DNA of 64,000 nucleotides, from assembly GCF_000014185.1 (NCBI RefSeq), contig NC_008148.1, positions 496,001 to 560,000 of the forward strand. The letters run 5' to 3'. The first letter of the stretch is position 1, and each line of letters begins with the position of its first letter. This DNA is from Rubrobacter xylanophilus DSM 9941. GTDB lineage: Bacteria > Actinomycetota > Rubrobacteria > Rubrobacterales > Rubrobacteraceae. Of the stretch, positions 25,441 through 34,405 are shown piece after piece. Both the position numbers and the translations under genes were made by a program. The notes beneath the pieces were generated by a model, which did no database searches, was not told where the DNA came from, and was given only the letters and a program-made list of their open reading frames with translations.

Positions 25441-27161
25441 GCCCCCTCCCGCCGCAGCAGCCGCCGCAGCTCCCCGAGGGGCCGGGTGTTGACCACGTCC
25501 TCCCTCTCCAGCCAGCCGCGGCGGGCCTGCCCCACCCCGAAGCGGATGTTCGCCAGCTCGTCTGCGCTGTGCGCGTCGGTGGAGACGGCTATCTTGACGC
25601 CCATCTCCTTGGCCAGCTTGCAGTGGGCGTCGTTCAGGTCCAGACGCTCGGGGTTGGAGTTGAGCTCCAGGACGCAGCCCCGCTCCCGGGCCGCCTCCAT
25701 CACCCGCTCGACGTCCAGCTCGTAGGGTTCCCGCCTGCCGATGAGGCGCCCCGTCGGGTGGGCCAGGATGTTGACGTTGGGGTTCTCCAGCGCCCGCAGC
25801 ACGCGCCGCGTCTGCTCCCTCTCGGGGAGCCGGAGCTTGTGGTGCACCGAGCAAACCACCACGTCGAGCTCCTCCAGCACCCCGTCCGGGAGGTCCAGCG
25901 AACCGTCCTCCAGGATGTCCACCTCGGCGCCCTTGAGGAGGGTGATCCCTTCGAGCTCCTCGTTGAGACGGTCGATCTCCTCCATCTGCTCCCGCAGCCG
26001 CCGCTCGTCGAGCCCCCGGGCCACCCGCAGCCGCCGCGAGTGGTCGGTTACGGCCAGGTACTCGTAGCCGCGCTCCCTCGCCGCCTCGGCCATCTCGTGC
26101 AGGCCGCTGCGCCCGTCGGTGGCGGTGGTGTGGGAGTGCAGGTCGCCCCGGAGGTCCTCCTGCGCGAGGAGCTGCGGGAGGGAGCCCTGCCGCGCGGCCT
26201 CTATCTCGCCCCGGTGCTCGCGCAGCTCGGGCTCGATGTAGCGGAGCCCGAGCTGCGCGTAGACCTCCTCCTCGGTGCGGCCGGCCACCCGCTCCTCCCC
26301 CCGGAAGAGCCCGTACTCGTTGAGCTTGAGCCTCCTCTTGAGGGCCATGTCGCGCAGGGCCACGTGGTGGGGCTGGGCGCCGGTGAAGTACAGGAGCGCC
26401 GTCCCGAAGCTCTCCTCCGGCACCACCCGCAGGTCCGCCTCGAGGCCGTTTTTCAGCACCACCGAGGAGCGGGTGCTCCCCTTCGAGACCACCCGCTCTA
26501 TGTCCTCGAAGGCCACGAAGTGCTCTATGACCCGCCTCCCCTCCTGCGAGCAGGCGACCACGTCCAGATCCCCGACGGTCTCCTTTCTGCGCCGGAAGCT
26601 CCCCGCCACGACGGCCTCCCGCACCGCCCCGCAGCCTTCGAGGTGCTCCTCCAGCGCCCGGGCGGCGGGCTCGGCGGCGGACAGCCTGAACCGCTGCGGC
26701 CTCTCCTTTCGCCCGAGCGCCTCGAGGATGTTGCGCTCGGTCTTGGCGCCGAAGCCGGGCAGCCTCCGCACCCTCCCCTCCCGGGCGGCCCTCTCCAGCT
26801 CCGCGGCGGACTCCACCCCGAGCCGCCGGTGCAGCTCCCTGACCCGCCGCGGGCCGAGCCCCGGCACCCCGAGCAGCCCGCGCAGCCCCGGGGGCACCCG
26901 CTCCCTCAGCTCCTCGGCCTGCCGCAGCGTGCCGGTCCGCGCTATCTCCCGGATCTTGTCCGCCAGATCCTCCCCTATCCCGGGGAGGCGGGTGAGGTCC
27001 TCCCCCTCCCCGGCCATCTCGGCCAGGCTCCTAGGGTGGTTCTCGACGGTGCGGGCCGCCTCCCGGTAGGCCCGCACCCGGAAGGGGTTCTCGCCCTCTA
27101 TCTCCAGCAGGTCGGCGACCTCGTAGAGGATCTCGGCTATCTCCGCGTTGTGCACCGGCAC
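25437..27161 (-). CDS. polX: DNA polymerase/3'-5' exonuclease PolX
   Basis: 574 aa family X repair polymerase. N-terminal helix-hairpin-helix part (ILYEVADLLEIEGENPFRVRAY begins the protein in pieces; GIGEDLADKIREIA), nucleotidyltransferase core AGSFRRRKETVGDLDVVA with the metal Asp pair, and C-terminal PHP domain DLHSHTTATDG, VTDHS, STDAHS with 3'-5' exonuclease or AP-endonuclease activity. Length is standard for bacterial PolX. Acts in base-excision and gap repair. GTG or ATG start near 27161 lies one base from the DUF72 gene stop, so it follows that gene in an operon. Confidence 0.93.
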   Translation of the reverse strand: MPVHNAEIAEILYEVADLLEIEGENPFRVRAYREAARTVENHPRSLAEMAGEGEDLTRLPGIGEDLADKIREIARTGTLRQAEELRERVPPGLRGLLGVPGLGPRRVRELHRRLGVESAAELERAAREGRVRRLPGFGAKTERNILEALGRKERPQRFRLSAAEPAARALEEHLEGCGAVREAVVAGSFRRRKETVGDLDVVACSQEGRRVIEHFVAFEDIERVVSKGSTRSSVVLKNGLEADLRVVPEESFGTALLYFTGAQPHHVALRDMALKRRLKLNEYGLFRGEERVAGRTEEEVYAQLGLRYIEPELREHRGEIEAARQGSLPQLLAQEDLRGDLHSHTTATDGRSGLHEMAEAARERGYEYLAVTDHSRRLRVARGLDERRLREQMEEIDRLNEELEGITLLKGAEVDILEDGSLDLPDGVLEELDVVVCSVHHKLRLPEREQTRRVLRALENPNVNILAHPTGRLIGRREPYELDVERVMEAARERGCVLELNSNPERLDLNDAHCKLAKEMGVKIAVSTDAHSADELANIRFGVGQARRGWLEREDVVNTRPLGELRRLLRREGA

Positions 27162-27162
27162 C

Positions 27163-27891
27163 CTACACCTCCATCATCTGCCTGAGCCGCGCGGCGTTGC
27201 GGGGGGCGTACCCCGCCTCGTCGTTGTCGAAGTAGCAGTACACCTCGGTCCCTTCCTCGGCCCAGCCGCCCAGCAGCCCGGCCCACGAGGCGAGCTGCCG
27301 CTCGCCGTAGCAGCCCCGGTAGGGGCCCTCCGGGCCGTGGAGCCGGGCGTAGGCGAAGCCGGCGGTGAGGCGGCGCGGGGAGCTCCTTTCGCCCAGGTCG
27401 TAGACGCACAGCGCCGCCCCGTGCTCCTGGAGGAGGCGGTAGACCTCCTCGCAGAACCAGCTCTCGTCCCGGAACTCGAAGGCGCACCGGCGGCCGGGAG
27501 GCAGCGCCTTCAGCAGGGCCTCGAGCCTCCCCGGGTTCGCCCGCCAGCGCGGCGGGAGCTGGAAGAGGACCGGGCCGAGCTTCTCGCCCAGCGCCTCCAG
27601 CCGCCCGAAGAGCCTGCGGAGCGGCTCCTCCGGCTCCCGGAGCTTCTTCATGTGGGTGAGGTAGCGGGAGGCCTTGGCCGCGAAGACGAAGCCCCGCGGG
27701 GTCCTCCGGCGCCAGCCGGCCAGCGTCTTCGCCTCGGGGAGCCGGTAGAAGGAGTTGTTTATCTCGGCGGTCTCGAAGCGGGTCGCGTAGTGCTCGAGGA
27801 GGCGGTCCGCGGGGAGCCCCGGCGGGTAGAACGTCCCCCGCCAGTGGTCGTAGTGCCAGCCGGAGGTGCCTATGTGGACCCTGCCGCCCAC
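27163..27891 (-). CDS. DUF72 (YecE-like) protein
   Basis: 242 aa TIM-barrel protein of the DUF72 family, distantly like sugar isomerase/endonuclease IV folds. VHIGTSGWHYDHWRGTFYP is the diagnostic N-terminus; NSFYRLPEAKTLAGWRR and YCYFDNDEAGYAPRNA also match. Biochemical role unknown. GTG start. Ends one base before polX begins, so both are on one transcript; an AT-rich AATAAT element near 27932 is a candidate -10. Confidence 0.83.
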   Translation of the reverse strand: MGGRVHIGTSGWHYDHWRGTFYPPGLPADRLLEHYATRFETAEINNSFYRLPEAKTLAGWRRRTPRGFVFAAKASRYLTHMKKLREPEEPLRRLFGRLEALGEKLGPVLFQLPPRWRANPGRLEALLKALPPGRRCAFEFRDESWFCEEVYRLLQEHGAALCVYDLGERSSPRRLTAGFAYARLHGPEGPYRGCYGERQLASWAGLLGGWAEEGTEVYCYFDNDEAGYAPRNAARLRQMMEV

Positions 27892-27970
27892 CGCCTCGCC
27901 CCCGAGTGATCGCCGCGCGGTCGCACGGGGCTATTATTCCTTGTCTCCCCGCCCGGCGAAACGCCCCCTG

Positions 27971-28438
27971 TCACTCCACCAGGTGGACCTCGAGCCCGTC
28001 CTCGGTCACCTCCTCCCACTGGCGGGCCATCCGGTCTATGACCTCCGGGGGGACGGGCTCCTCGGAGGCTTCGTTGCGCCGCAGGCACTCCTCCCTGGGG
28101 GTCCGCAGGACGTAGGCGAGCGCGGGGACCCCCAGCTCCCGGGCGAGGCGCAGCCAGGGGGCCCGGCGGTGCCGGGTGGTGTTGGTGGCGTCGAGCACCA
28201 CCCGGTGCCCCCCGAGGAGGAGGGCCCGGACCGAGAGCTCGGCGTTGGCCCACACCACGGGCTCGGCCGGCGGGTAGTGGCCCCGGCCGTGGAGGGCCCG
28301 CCGGATCTCGTCGGGGCACACCCGCACCCAGCCGCGCTCCTGCAGCCCGCGGGCGTAGGTGGTCTTGCCGCTCTTGGGCAGCCCGCACATGAGCGCGAGC
28401 CGGGGCCCCGTGCCCTGCCTGCCTCCCACGGGGAGCAT
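27971..28438 (-). CDS. P-loop polynucleotide-kinase-like AAA protein
   Basis: 155 aa single-domain P-loop kinase. Walker A MCGLPKSGKTTYARGL, then VCPDEIRRALHG and VVLDATNTTRHRRAPWLRLA, the set typical for the T4 polynucleotide kinase/zeta-toxin/gluconate-kinase-like AAA_33 family, with a LID arginine region TPREECLRRNE. Probably phosphorylates a nucleic acid 5'-OH or small metabolite. Independent gene, 79 bases before the DUF72 operon's promoter region on the same strand. Not a full-length Pnkp because no phosphatase or ligase domain is present. Confidence 0.75.
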   Translation of the reverse strand: MLPVGGRQGTGPRLALMCGLPKSGKTTYARGLQERGWVRVCPDEIRRALHGRGHYPPAEPVVWANAELSVRALLLGGHRVVLDATNTTRHRRAPWLRLARELGVPALAYVLRTPREECLRRNEASEEPVPPEVIDRMARQWEEVTEDGLEVHLVE

Positions 28439-28482
28439 GGTACTCCGGGATCGCGCCCGGTGGGAGGCGGGCGGGGCTCCGG

Positions 28483-28488
28483 TAGAAT
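28483..28488 (+). promoter_or_regulatory. -10 element for the SRAP/psuG run
   Basis: TAGAAT lies 38 bases before the ATG of the SRAP gene and 44 bases after the start of the divergent kinase gene. GGAGGTGAGG just before the ATG is the ribosome site. No good -35 is visible at 16-18 bases. Confidence 0.45.
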
Positions 28489-28526
28489 TGCGGTGAGGTG
28501 CCCCCTACCCGGAGGTGAGGACGCTC

Positions 28527-29195
28527 ATGTGCGGCAGGTACACGCTCGCCACGCCCGCCGAGAGGCTCGCGGAGGAGTTCGGGGTCTCGGGCCCGCTGCC
28601 GGAGATCCCCCCGAGCTACAACGTGGCCCCCGGGCGCGGGGTGGCGGCGGTCGTGGCGGACGACGGGAGGCGGCGGCTGGAGGTGCTGCGCTGGGGTCTC
28701 GTGCCCGCGTGGGCGGAAGACCCCTCCATCGGAAACCGGATGATCAACGCCCGGGCGGAGAGTGCGGCCGAGAAGCCCTCCTTCCGCCGGGCCTTCCGGG
28801 AGCGCCGCTGCCTGATCCCGGCGGACGGCTTCTACGAGTGGAGGAGGCTTCTTGAGGGCGGCAAGCAGCCCTACTACGTCCGCAGGAGGGACGGCGCGCC
28901 CTTCGCCTTCGCCGGGCTGTGGGAGCTCTGGCGGGGGGAGGGCGGGGAGAAGATCCGCTCCTGCACCATCCTGACCACGCGGCCGAACCGCCTCCTGCGC
29001 GAGATCCACGACCGGATGCCGGTGATCGTGCCGCCGGACCTCTACGGGCTCTGGCTGGAGGGCGGGGCGGAGAGGGAGGAGCTTGAGGCGGTGCTCCGTC
29101 CCTACCCCGAGGAGGAGCTCGAGGCCTACCCGGTCAGCCGCCTGGTGAACAGCCCGGCCAACGACGGCCCGCGCTGCATAGAGCCCGCCGCCTGA
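28527..29195 (+). CDS. SRAP domain protein (YedK/HMCES type)
   Basis: 222 aa SOS-response-associated protein that covalently shields abasic sites in single-stranded DNA. ATG 28527 is fixed by the need for Cys2 to become the N-terminal nucleophile: [40 protein letters not shown] (Glu) and [10 protein letters not shown] (catalytic His) are all present, so the enzyme looks active. The stop overlaps the ATG of psuG by one base. Fits the radiation- and desiccation-tolerant lifestyle of Rubrobacter. Confidence 0.93.
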
Positions 29196-30103
29196 TGCGC
29201 CCGGTGCAGCCCGCTCCCGAGGTCGCGGAGGCCCTGGAGGGGGGCCGGCCGGTGGTGGCGCTGGAGTCCACCCTGATCTCCCACGGCCTGCCGCGCCCGG
29301 ACAACCTGCGGGTGGCGCGGGCGCTGGAGGAGGCCGTCCGGCGGGAGGGGGCCGTCCCGGCCACCGTAGGGGTGGTGGGGGGCGTGGCCCGCGTGGGACT
29401 CGGGCCGGAGGAGCTCGAGCTCCTGGCCTCCGGGGAGGTGCCCAAGCTCTCCGCGCGCGACCTGCCGGCTGCGGCGGCCACGGGGTCGAGCGGGGCCACC
29501 ACGGTTGCCGCCACCGCCCACCTCGCCGCGCTGTGCGGGATAAAGCTCTTCGCCACCGGCGGGCTCGGCGGGGTGCACCGGGGGGCCCGCGAGAGCTGGG
29601 ACGTCTCGGCGGACCTGGCCGCGCTCTCCCGCGCCCCCGTGGCCGTGGTGTGCTCCGGGGTGAAGTCCATCCTTGACGTGCCCGCCACGCTGGAGCAGCT
29701 GGAGACCCTGGGGGTCCCGGTGGTGGGCTTCCGGAGCCGCAGCTTCGCCGGCTTCTACCTCACCGACTCGGGCTGCGCGCTGGACTGGTCGGTGGAGGAC
29801 GAGGGGGAGGCGGCGGCCCTGATCCGGGCGCTCCCCGGGCTGGGGCTCGGCTGCGGCGTGGTGATCTCCAACCCCCTGCCCCCCGAGGAGCAGCTCGACC
29901 CGTCCCTGCACGAGCGGGCGCTGCGCTCGGGGCTGGAGGAGCTGGCGCGGCGCGGCATCTCGGGCAAGGAGGTGACCCCTTTCCTGCTGGAGCACTTCAG
30001 GGAGCGCACGGGCGGGGAGAGCCTGCGGGCGAACGAGCGCCTGGTGGTCCGCAACGCCCGGCTCGCCGCCCGCATCGCGCGCCGCCTCGCCGCCGGGAGG
30101 TGA
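29195..30103 (+). CDS. psuG: pseudouridine-5'-phosphate glycosidase
   Basis: 302 aa PsuG, which cleaves pseudouridine 5'-phosphate to uracil and ribose 5-phosphate. Motifs: [47 protein letters not shown] region with [23 protein letters not shown] (Mn site) and [20 protein letters not shown]. Full family length. Followed, with a GTGA overlap, by a PfkB kinase that probably makes its substrate. Confidence 0.93.
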
Positions 30104-31011
30104 GCGCCCCCCGCGTCATCGTGGTGGGGGACGTGCTCTACGACATGGTGGCGCGGGTGGAGGGCGGGCTCCCCGTGGGCGCCGACAGCTTCGTCCGGAT
30201 CCAGGACTCCCCCGGCGGCTCGGGGGCGAACGTGGCCGCCTGGCTGGCCTCCCTGGGCGTGGAGGCGCACCTCGTCGGGAGGGTGGGGGAGGACCCCTTG
30301 GGCGATCACCTGGAGGCCGGGCTGCGGGAGGCGGGGGTGAGGACCCACCTCCCCCGGGACCCCTCCCTCCCCACCGGCAGGGTCTTCGTGCTGGTCGACG
30401 GCTCCGGGGAGCGCACCATGATCACGGACCGCGGCGCGGGCGAGGCGCTGGGGCCGCGGGACATCCCGGCCCGCCTGTTCGCCCCCGGCGCCCACCTGCA
30501 CCTCACCGGCTACCTCTTCTCCGGCGGCGGCCGCCGGGAGGCCGCCCTCGAGGCGCTGCGCCTCGCCCGCAGCGCCGCCATGAGCTTCTCGGTCGACCCC
30601 TCCTCCGTGACGCTGCTGCGGGCGGTTGGGGTGGAGCGCTTTGCGGGCTGGACCTCCGGCGCGGACCTCCTCTTCCCCAACCTCTCCGAGGCCGCCCTGC
30701 TCTCCGGGCGCGCGGAGCCGGAGGAGGCGGCTCGCCGCCTCCTGGAGCGCTACCGGGCCGTGGTGCTCAAGCTCGGCCCCGAGGGGGCGCTCTACGCCGA
30801 CCGGGAGGGCAGGCGCGCCCGCCTGCCCGCGCCCCGCGTCCGGCGGGCCGACGCCACCGGGGCCGGGGACGCCCTGTGCGCCGCCTTCCTCGCCTCTTGG
30901 GTGCGCGGCGAGCCGCCCGCGCGGGCCCTGCGGGAGGGCGTGCGGCTCGCCGCCCGGGTCGTCGGGCGCACCGGGGCCCGCGGCTTTCGCCGGACCCGCG
31001 GGCCGTGCTAA
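30100..31011 (+). CDS. psuK: PfkB family sugar kinase, probable pseudouridine kinase
   Basis: 303 aa ribokinase-family kinase. Substrate loop [20 protein letters not shown] and the catalytic anion-hole/base motif [17 protein letters not shown] are clear. PsuK phosphorylates pseudouridine for PsuG, and the immediate overlap with psuG (GTG within its stop) supports that assignment; from sequence alone a ribokinase or adenosine kinase could not be excluded. Its stop is 30 bases before the GGDEF-EAL gene, which has its own TAACAT -10 candidate at 31010. Confidence 0.82.
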
Positions 31012-31041
31012 CATCGTCTCCCCGGTACGGGGGAGGTTCGT

Positions 31042-33306
31042 ATGCGTTCGGCCTGCGAAGAGAACGGCGCCACCGGCCAGAAGGGTCCCGAGCCGGACGA
31101 CCTGCGCCTGCTGCAGTTTCTGCGCTGGGTGGTGCCGCTGGTCTTCGGCTTCGCCGCGCTCGCCGGGGCGGCCGCGGCCCTCTTCTCCGACCCGGGGCTG
31201 CTCGCCGCCGGCGTCATCCTCCTGACCTACGGCGGGCTGCTCCTCTTCGCCCGGCGCCGGGTCGGCGCCGGGGAGCGGGTGGAGGCGGTGTGGACCATCT
31301 GCGTCGGGCTGCTGCTCGCGGCCCTGCTCATGTCCGCCGTGCAGCCCGGCTGGCTGGCGGTGCTCGCCGTCACCCCGCTCATCTCCGTGGCCGTCGCGCT
31401 CCCCTACGTGCGGGGCGGGGACCTGTTGCGCCTGATCTTCCTCGCCTGGCTCACCGTGGTGGTCATGGCGATCCTGAGCCGGGCGCTGCCGCCGCTCTCC
31501 CGGCCGCCCGCGTGGTTCGTGGATGCCTTCACCGCGGGCGCCCTGGCCGCCGCCACCGCCGTGGTGCTGCTCCTGCTCTGGCAGTTCAGCACCCGGCTCA
31601 ACGAGACCCTCGCCCGGACGCGGGCGGCGGAGGAGCGCTACGCCCTGGCCGAGCGCGGGGTCAACGACGGCCTGTGGGACTGGGACCTCCGGCGGGACCG
31701 GGTCTACTACTCCTCCCGGTGGAAGGAGATGCTCGGCTGGCGGGAGGACGAGGTCGGCGAGGAGCCCGACGAGTGGTTCCGGCGGGTGCACCCGCAGGAC
31801 AGAAAGCGGCTGCTCGAGGAGGTGAGGGAGCACCTGCGGGGCCGCCGGGAGCACCTGAACGTCGAGTACCGCATCCGCCACCGGGACGGGTCGTACCGCT
31901 GGATGCTGACGCGGGGGCTGGCGGTGCGCGACGGGGAGGGCAACCCGGTGCGCATGGCCGGCTCCCAGACGGACATCACCCGCCGCAAGCAGGCCGAGGA
32001 GAAGCTGCTCCACGAGGCCTCGCACGACGCCCTCACCGGCCTGCCCAACCGCGCCTTCTTCATGGAGCGCCTCGGGGAGGCCCTCCGGCGCCCGGGGGAC
32101 GGGGACCGGGTCGCCGTCCTGTTCATCGACCTGGACCGCTTCAAGATGATCAACGACTCGCTGGGGCACGCGATGGGGGACAGGCTGCTGGTGGCCGCGG
32201 CCGAGCGCCTCAAGGGGTGCCTGCGGCCGCAGGACACCCTGGCGCGGCTCGGGGGCGACGAGTTCACGGTGCTCCTCGAGGGCGTCTCCTCCGAGGAGGC
32301 CGCCTCGGTCGCCGACCGGCTGCTCGAGCGTCTGCGGGAGCCCTTCCGCCTGGACGGCTACGAGCTCTTCACGGCGGCGAGCGTCGGGGTCGTGCTCGGC
32401 GGGCGCGAGCGTGCCGGGCCGGAGGAGCTCCTGCGCGACGCGGACATCGCGATGTACCGGGCCAAGGCGCTCGGAGGGGGGAGAAAGGGGATCTTCGAGG
32501 CCGGGATGCACACCCGGGCGATGGAGCTCTTCCGGCTGGAGAACGAGCTGCGGCGCGCCATCGAGCGGGAGGAGTTCACCGCCCACTACCAGCCGATCGT
32601 CTCGCTCAAGACCGGCCTGATCTCCGGCTTCGAGGCCCTGGTCCGCTGGCGGCACCCGGAGCGGGGCCTGATCCGCCCGGACGAGTTCGTCCCGGTCGCC
32701 GAGGAGACGGGCCTGATCGTCCCGCTGGAGCTCTCGGTGGTGCGGGAGGCCTGCGCCAGCCTGGTCTCCTGGCAGAGGGAGTTCCCCCAGCACCGGCCGC
32801 TGACGATGAGCGTGAACCTCTCCCGCAACCAGCTCGCCCGGCCGGAGCTGCCGGAGCAGGTGGAGAGGATCCTGCTGGAGACCGGCCTGGACGCCCGCTC
32901 GCTGCGGCTGGAGGTGACCGAGAGCGCGATCATGGAGAACGTGGGGTCTGCGGCCGCCACGCTCTCGCGCCTGCGCGACATGAACATCCGGGTGCACATC
33001 GACGACTTCGGGATGGGCTACTCCTCCCTGAGCGTGCTCCACCAGCTCCCCATAGACGCCCTGAAGGTGGACCGCTCGTTCGTGGGCCGGATGGATGGCG
33101 CGAACGACGACGTGGAGATCGTCCAGACGATCATTACCCTCGCCCACAACCTGGGCCTGGACGTGGTGGCCGAGGGGGTGGAGAGGGAGGAGCACCTGGA
33201 CCGCCTCCGGAGGCTGGGCTGCGACTACGCCCAGGGCTTTCTGTTCTCGGAGCCCCTGGACGCCGCGGGCGCCCGCCGGCTCCTCTCCGCGTACCGGCGC
33301 TGGTAG
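31042..33306 (+). CDS. membrane-bound PAS-GGDEF-EAL protein (c-di-GMP turnover)
   Basis: 754 aa. Residues 1-190 hold about five membrane helices of a MASE-like sensor; a PAS/PAC domain spans about 195-310 (YALAERGVNDGLWDWDLRRD, MAGSQTDITRRKQAEE); GGDEF about 325-490 with intact RLGGDEFTVLLEG and the phosphodiester loop; EAL about 505-750 with SGFEALVRWRHP, VTESAIMEN, DDFGMGYSSLS and KVDRSFVG. Both active sites look intact, so it may make and break cyclic di-GMP in response to a PAS-sensed signal. GGGAGG ribosome site before ATG. Convergent with the terpene synthase gene. Confidence 0.92.
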   Translation: MRSACEENGATGQKGPEPDDLRLLQFLRWVVPLVFGFAALAGAAAALFSDPGLLAAGVILLTYGGLLLFARRRVGAGERVEAVWTICVGLLLAALLMSAVQPGWLAVLAVTPLISVAVALPYVRGGDLLRLIFLAWLTVVVMAILSRALPPLSRPPAWFVDAFTAGALAAATAVVLLLLWQFSTRLNETLARTRAAEERYALAERGVNDGLWDWDLRRDRVYYSSRWKEMLGWREDEVGEEPDEWFRRVHPQDRKRLLEEVREHLRGRREHLNVEYRIRHRDGSYRWMLTRGLAVRDGEGNPVRMAGSQTDITRRKQAEEKLLHEASHDALTGLPNRAFFMERLGEALRRPGDGDRVAVLFIDLDRFKMINDSLGHAMGDRLLVAAAERLKGCLRPQDTLARLGGDEFTVLLEGVSSEEAASVADRLLERLREPFRLDGYELFTAASVGVVLGGRERAGPEELLRDADIAMYRAKALGGGRKGIFEAGMHTRAMELFRLENELRRAIEREEFTAHYQPIVSLKTGLISGFEALVRWRHPERGLIRPDEFVPVAEETGLIVPLELSVVREACASLVSWQREFPQHRPLTMSVNLSRNQLARPELPEQVERILLETGLDARSLRLEVTESAIMENVGSAAATLSRLRDMNIRVHIDDFGMGYSSLSVLHQLPIDALKVDRSFVGRMDGANDDVEIVQTIITLAHNLGLDVVAEGVEREEHLDRLRRLGCDYAQGFLFSEPLDAAGARRLLSAYRRW

Positions 33307-33310
33307 AGCC

Positions 33311-34285
33311 CTAGCGGGAGGCCGCGCCGGCCCGGTAGCGCGCCGACTCGTAGGTCCAGTCCAGATTGCCCCGCATCCTGCTCTTGAGCACCGAGACGTA
33401 GCGCCGGAGGTTGGCGTCGATGGCCGGCCCGAAGGGGGGCAGCTCCCGCTCCAGCCGGACGAACCTCCGCACCTCCGCCTCGTACATCCGGGCGGCCTCC
33501 GCCACCGCCTCCCGGGTGGTGAGACGCCGGCTCGCGCGGAGGACCAGGACCAGGTTGTGCACGTCGCCGCGCGAGCGCTCCTTGGCGAGCGAGATGATGT
33601 CGTTTGCCCAGCAGACCACGTTGTTGGAGGCCCCGGTGAGGGCGCTTACGGCCGGGTGCCGGCGCACCTCGGGCGGCAGGTAGACGCCGGAGGATATCTC
33701 TATGAAGTCCGTGTCCACGTGCATCCCGCCGGTTATGGGGCGCATCCTGAGGTAGGTCTCGAGGTCCGGGACGACCCCGCGGGCCCGGTTGGTGGCCTCC
33801 CACAGCGTGGACTCGAAGTGCTCCTCCACGGACCTGAGAAAGCGCCGCAGCCAGAGCGGCGCGGGAACCTTGGGCAGCAGCCGCTCCCGGAGATCCCGCA
33901 GCGCCCGCCCGAAGGACCCGCAGCCCTCCCCGGAGGCCCTGCCGGAGAGGATGTCCAGAAAGGCCGCGTCCAGGGCCGCGAGCCGCTCCGGGTGCCGGAA
34001 GTACGCCGGCGCGTCGGCGAGGTCGTCGCGCAGGAACATCCAGGCGCACCAGTCGGAGATCAGCCGGAGCTCCTCCCGCCCGGCCCCGGGGTGGAAGCGC
34101 CCGGCGAGCCGCCCGATCCCGGTGTCCCGCATCATCCGGTGCCCGTCGCCGGGCCCGAGCAGCCCGAAACCCTCGGCCCACTCCACGGTCTCCCGGTGCA
34201 CCTCGTCGGCGTGCGGGTTTATCGCCGCGGGGAAGGGACAGCGCAGGGGCCCCAGACCGTCCCGATGCCCGTTCTCAGTAGACAA
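33311..34285 (-). CDS. class I terpene synthase (bacterial sesqui/monoterpene cyclase)
   Basis: 324 aa from a TTG start. Aspartate-rich Mg site WCAWMFLRDDLADAP and NSE/DTE triad CWANDIISLAKE are both present, so ionisation of a prenyl diphosphate is expected; bacterial relatives make geosmin, methylisoborneol or sesquiterpenes. A single domain, thus not a two-domain geosmin synthase. TTG at 34285 is preferred because GAGGAGGAGG precedes it and TATACT at 34331-34326 places transcription start after the alternative ATG at 34324. No methyltransferase, P450 or prenyltransferase is adjacent. Confidence 0.85.
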   Translation of the reverse strand: MSTENGHRDGLGPLRCPFPAAINPHADEVHRETVEWAEGFGLLGPGDGHRMMRDTGIGRLAGRFHPGAGREELRLISDWCAWMFLRDDLADAPAYFRHPERLAALDAAFLDILSGRASGEGCGSFGRALRDLRERLLPKVPAPLWLRRFLRSVEEHFESTLWEATNRARGVVPDLETYLRMRPITGGMHVDTDFIEISSGVYLPPEVRRHPAVSALTGASNNVVCWANDIISLAKERSRGDVHNLVLVLRASRRLTTREAVAEAARMYEAEVRRFVRLERELPPFGPAIDANLRRYVSVLKSRMRGNLDWTYESARYRAGAASR

Positions 34286-34325
34286 GCCTCCTCCTCGACG
34301 GAATGCCCGCCACGGAACGGCCACG

Positions 34326-34331
34326 AGTATA
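34326..34331 (-). promoter_or_regulatory. -10 element of the terpene synthase gene
   Basis: TATACT on the minus strand; predicted start near 34319, giving a leader of roughly 34 bases to the TTG at 34285. The -35 is weak (TTTTGG, 18 bases upstream). Confidence 0.5.
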
Positions 34332-34405
34332 CCCCCGGCGCCTCCGGCCCCAAAAGTCTGGACCTTGACCTCAAGGAGATGTTCGCCGTGAACCGCGGCT
34401 TCAGG

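Noticed and set aside
29755-33195. 1146-codon open frame on the minus strand
   Set aside because: Antisense shadow of psuG, psuK and the GGDEF-EAL gene; low-complexity Arg/Gly/Pro/His/Glu product with no family motif, a known effect of very high GC.
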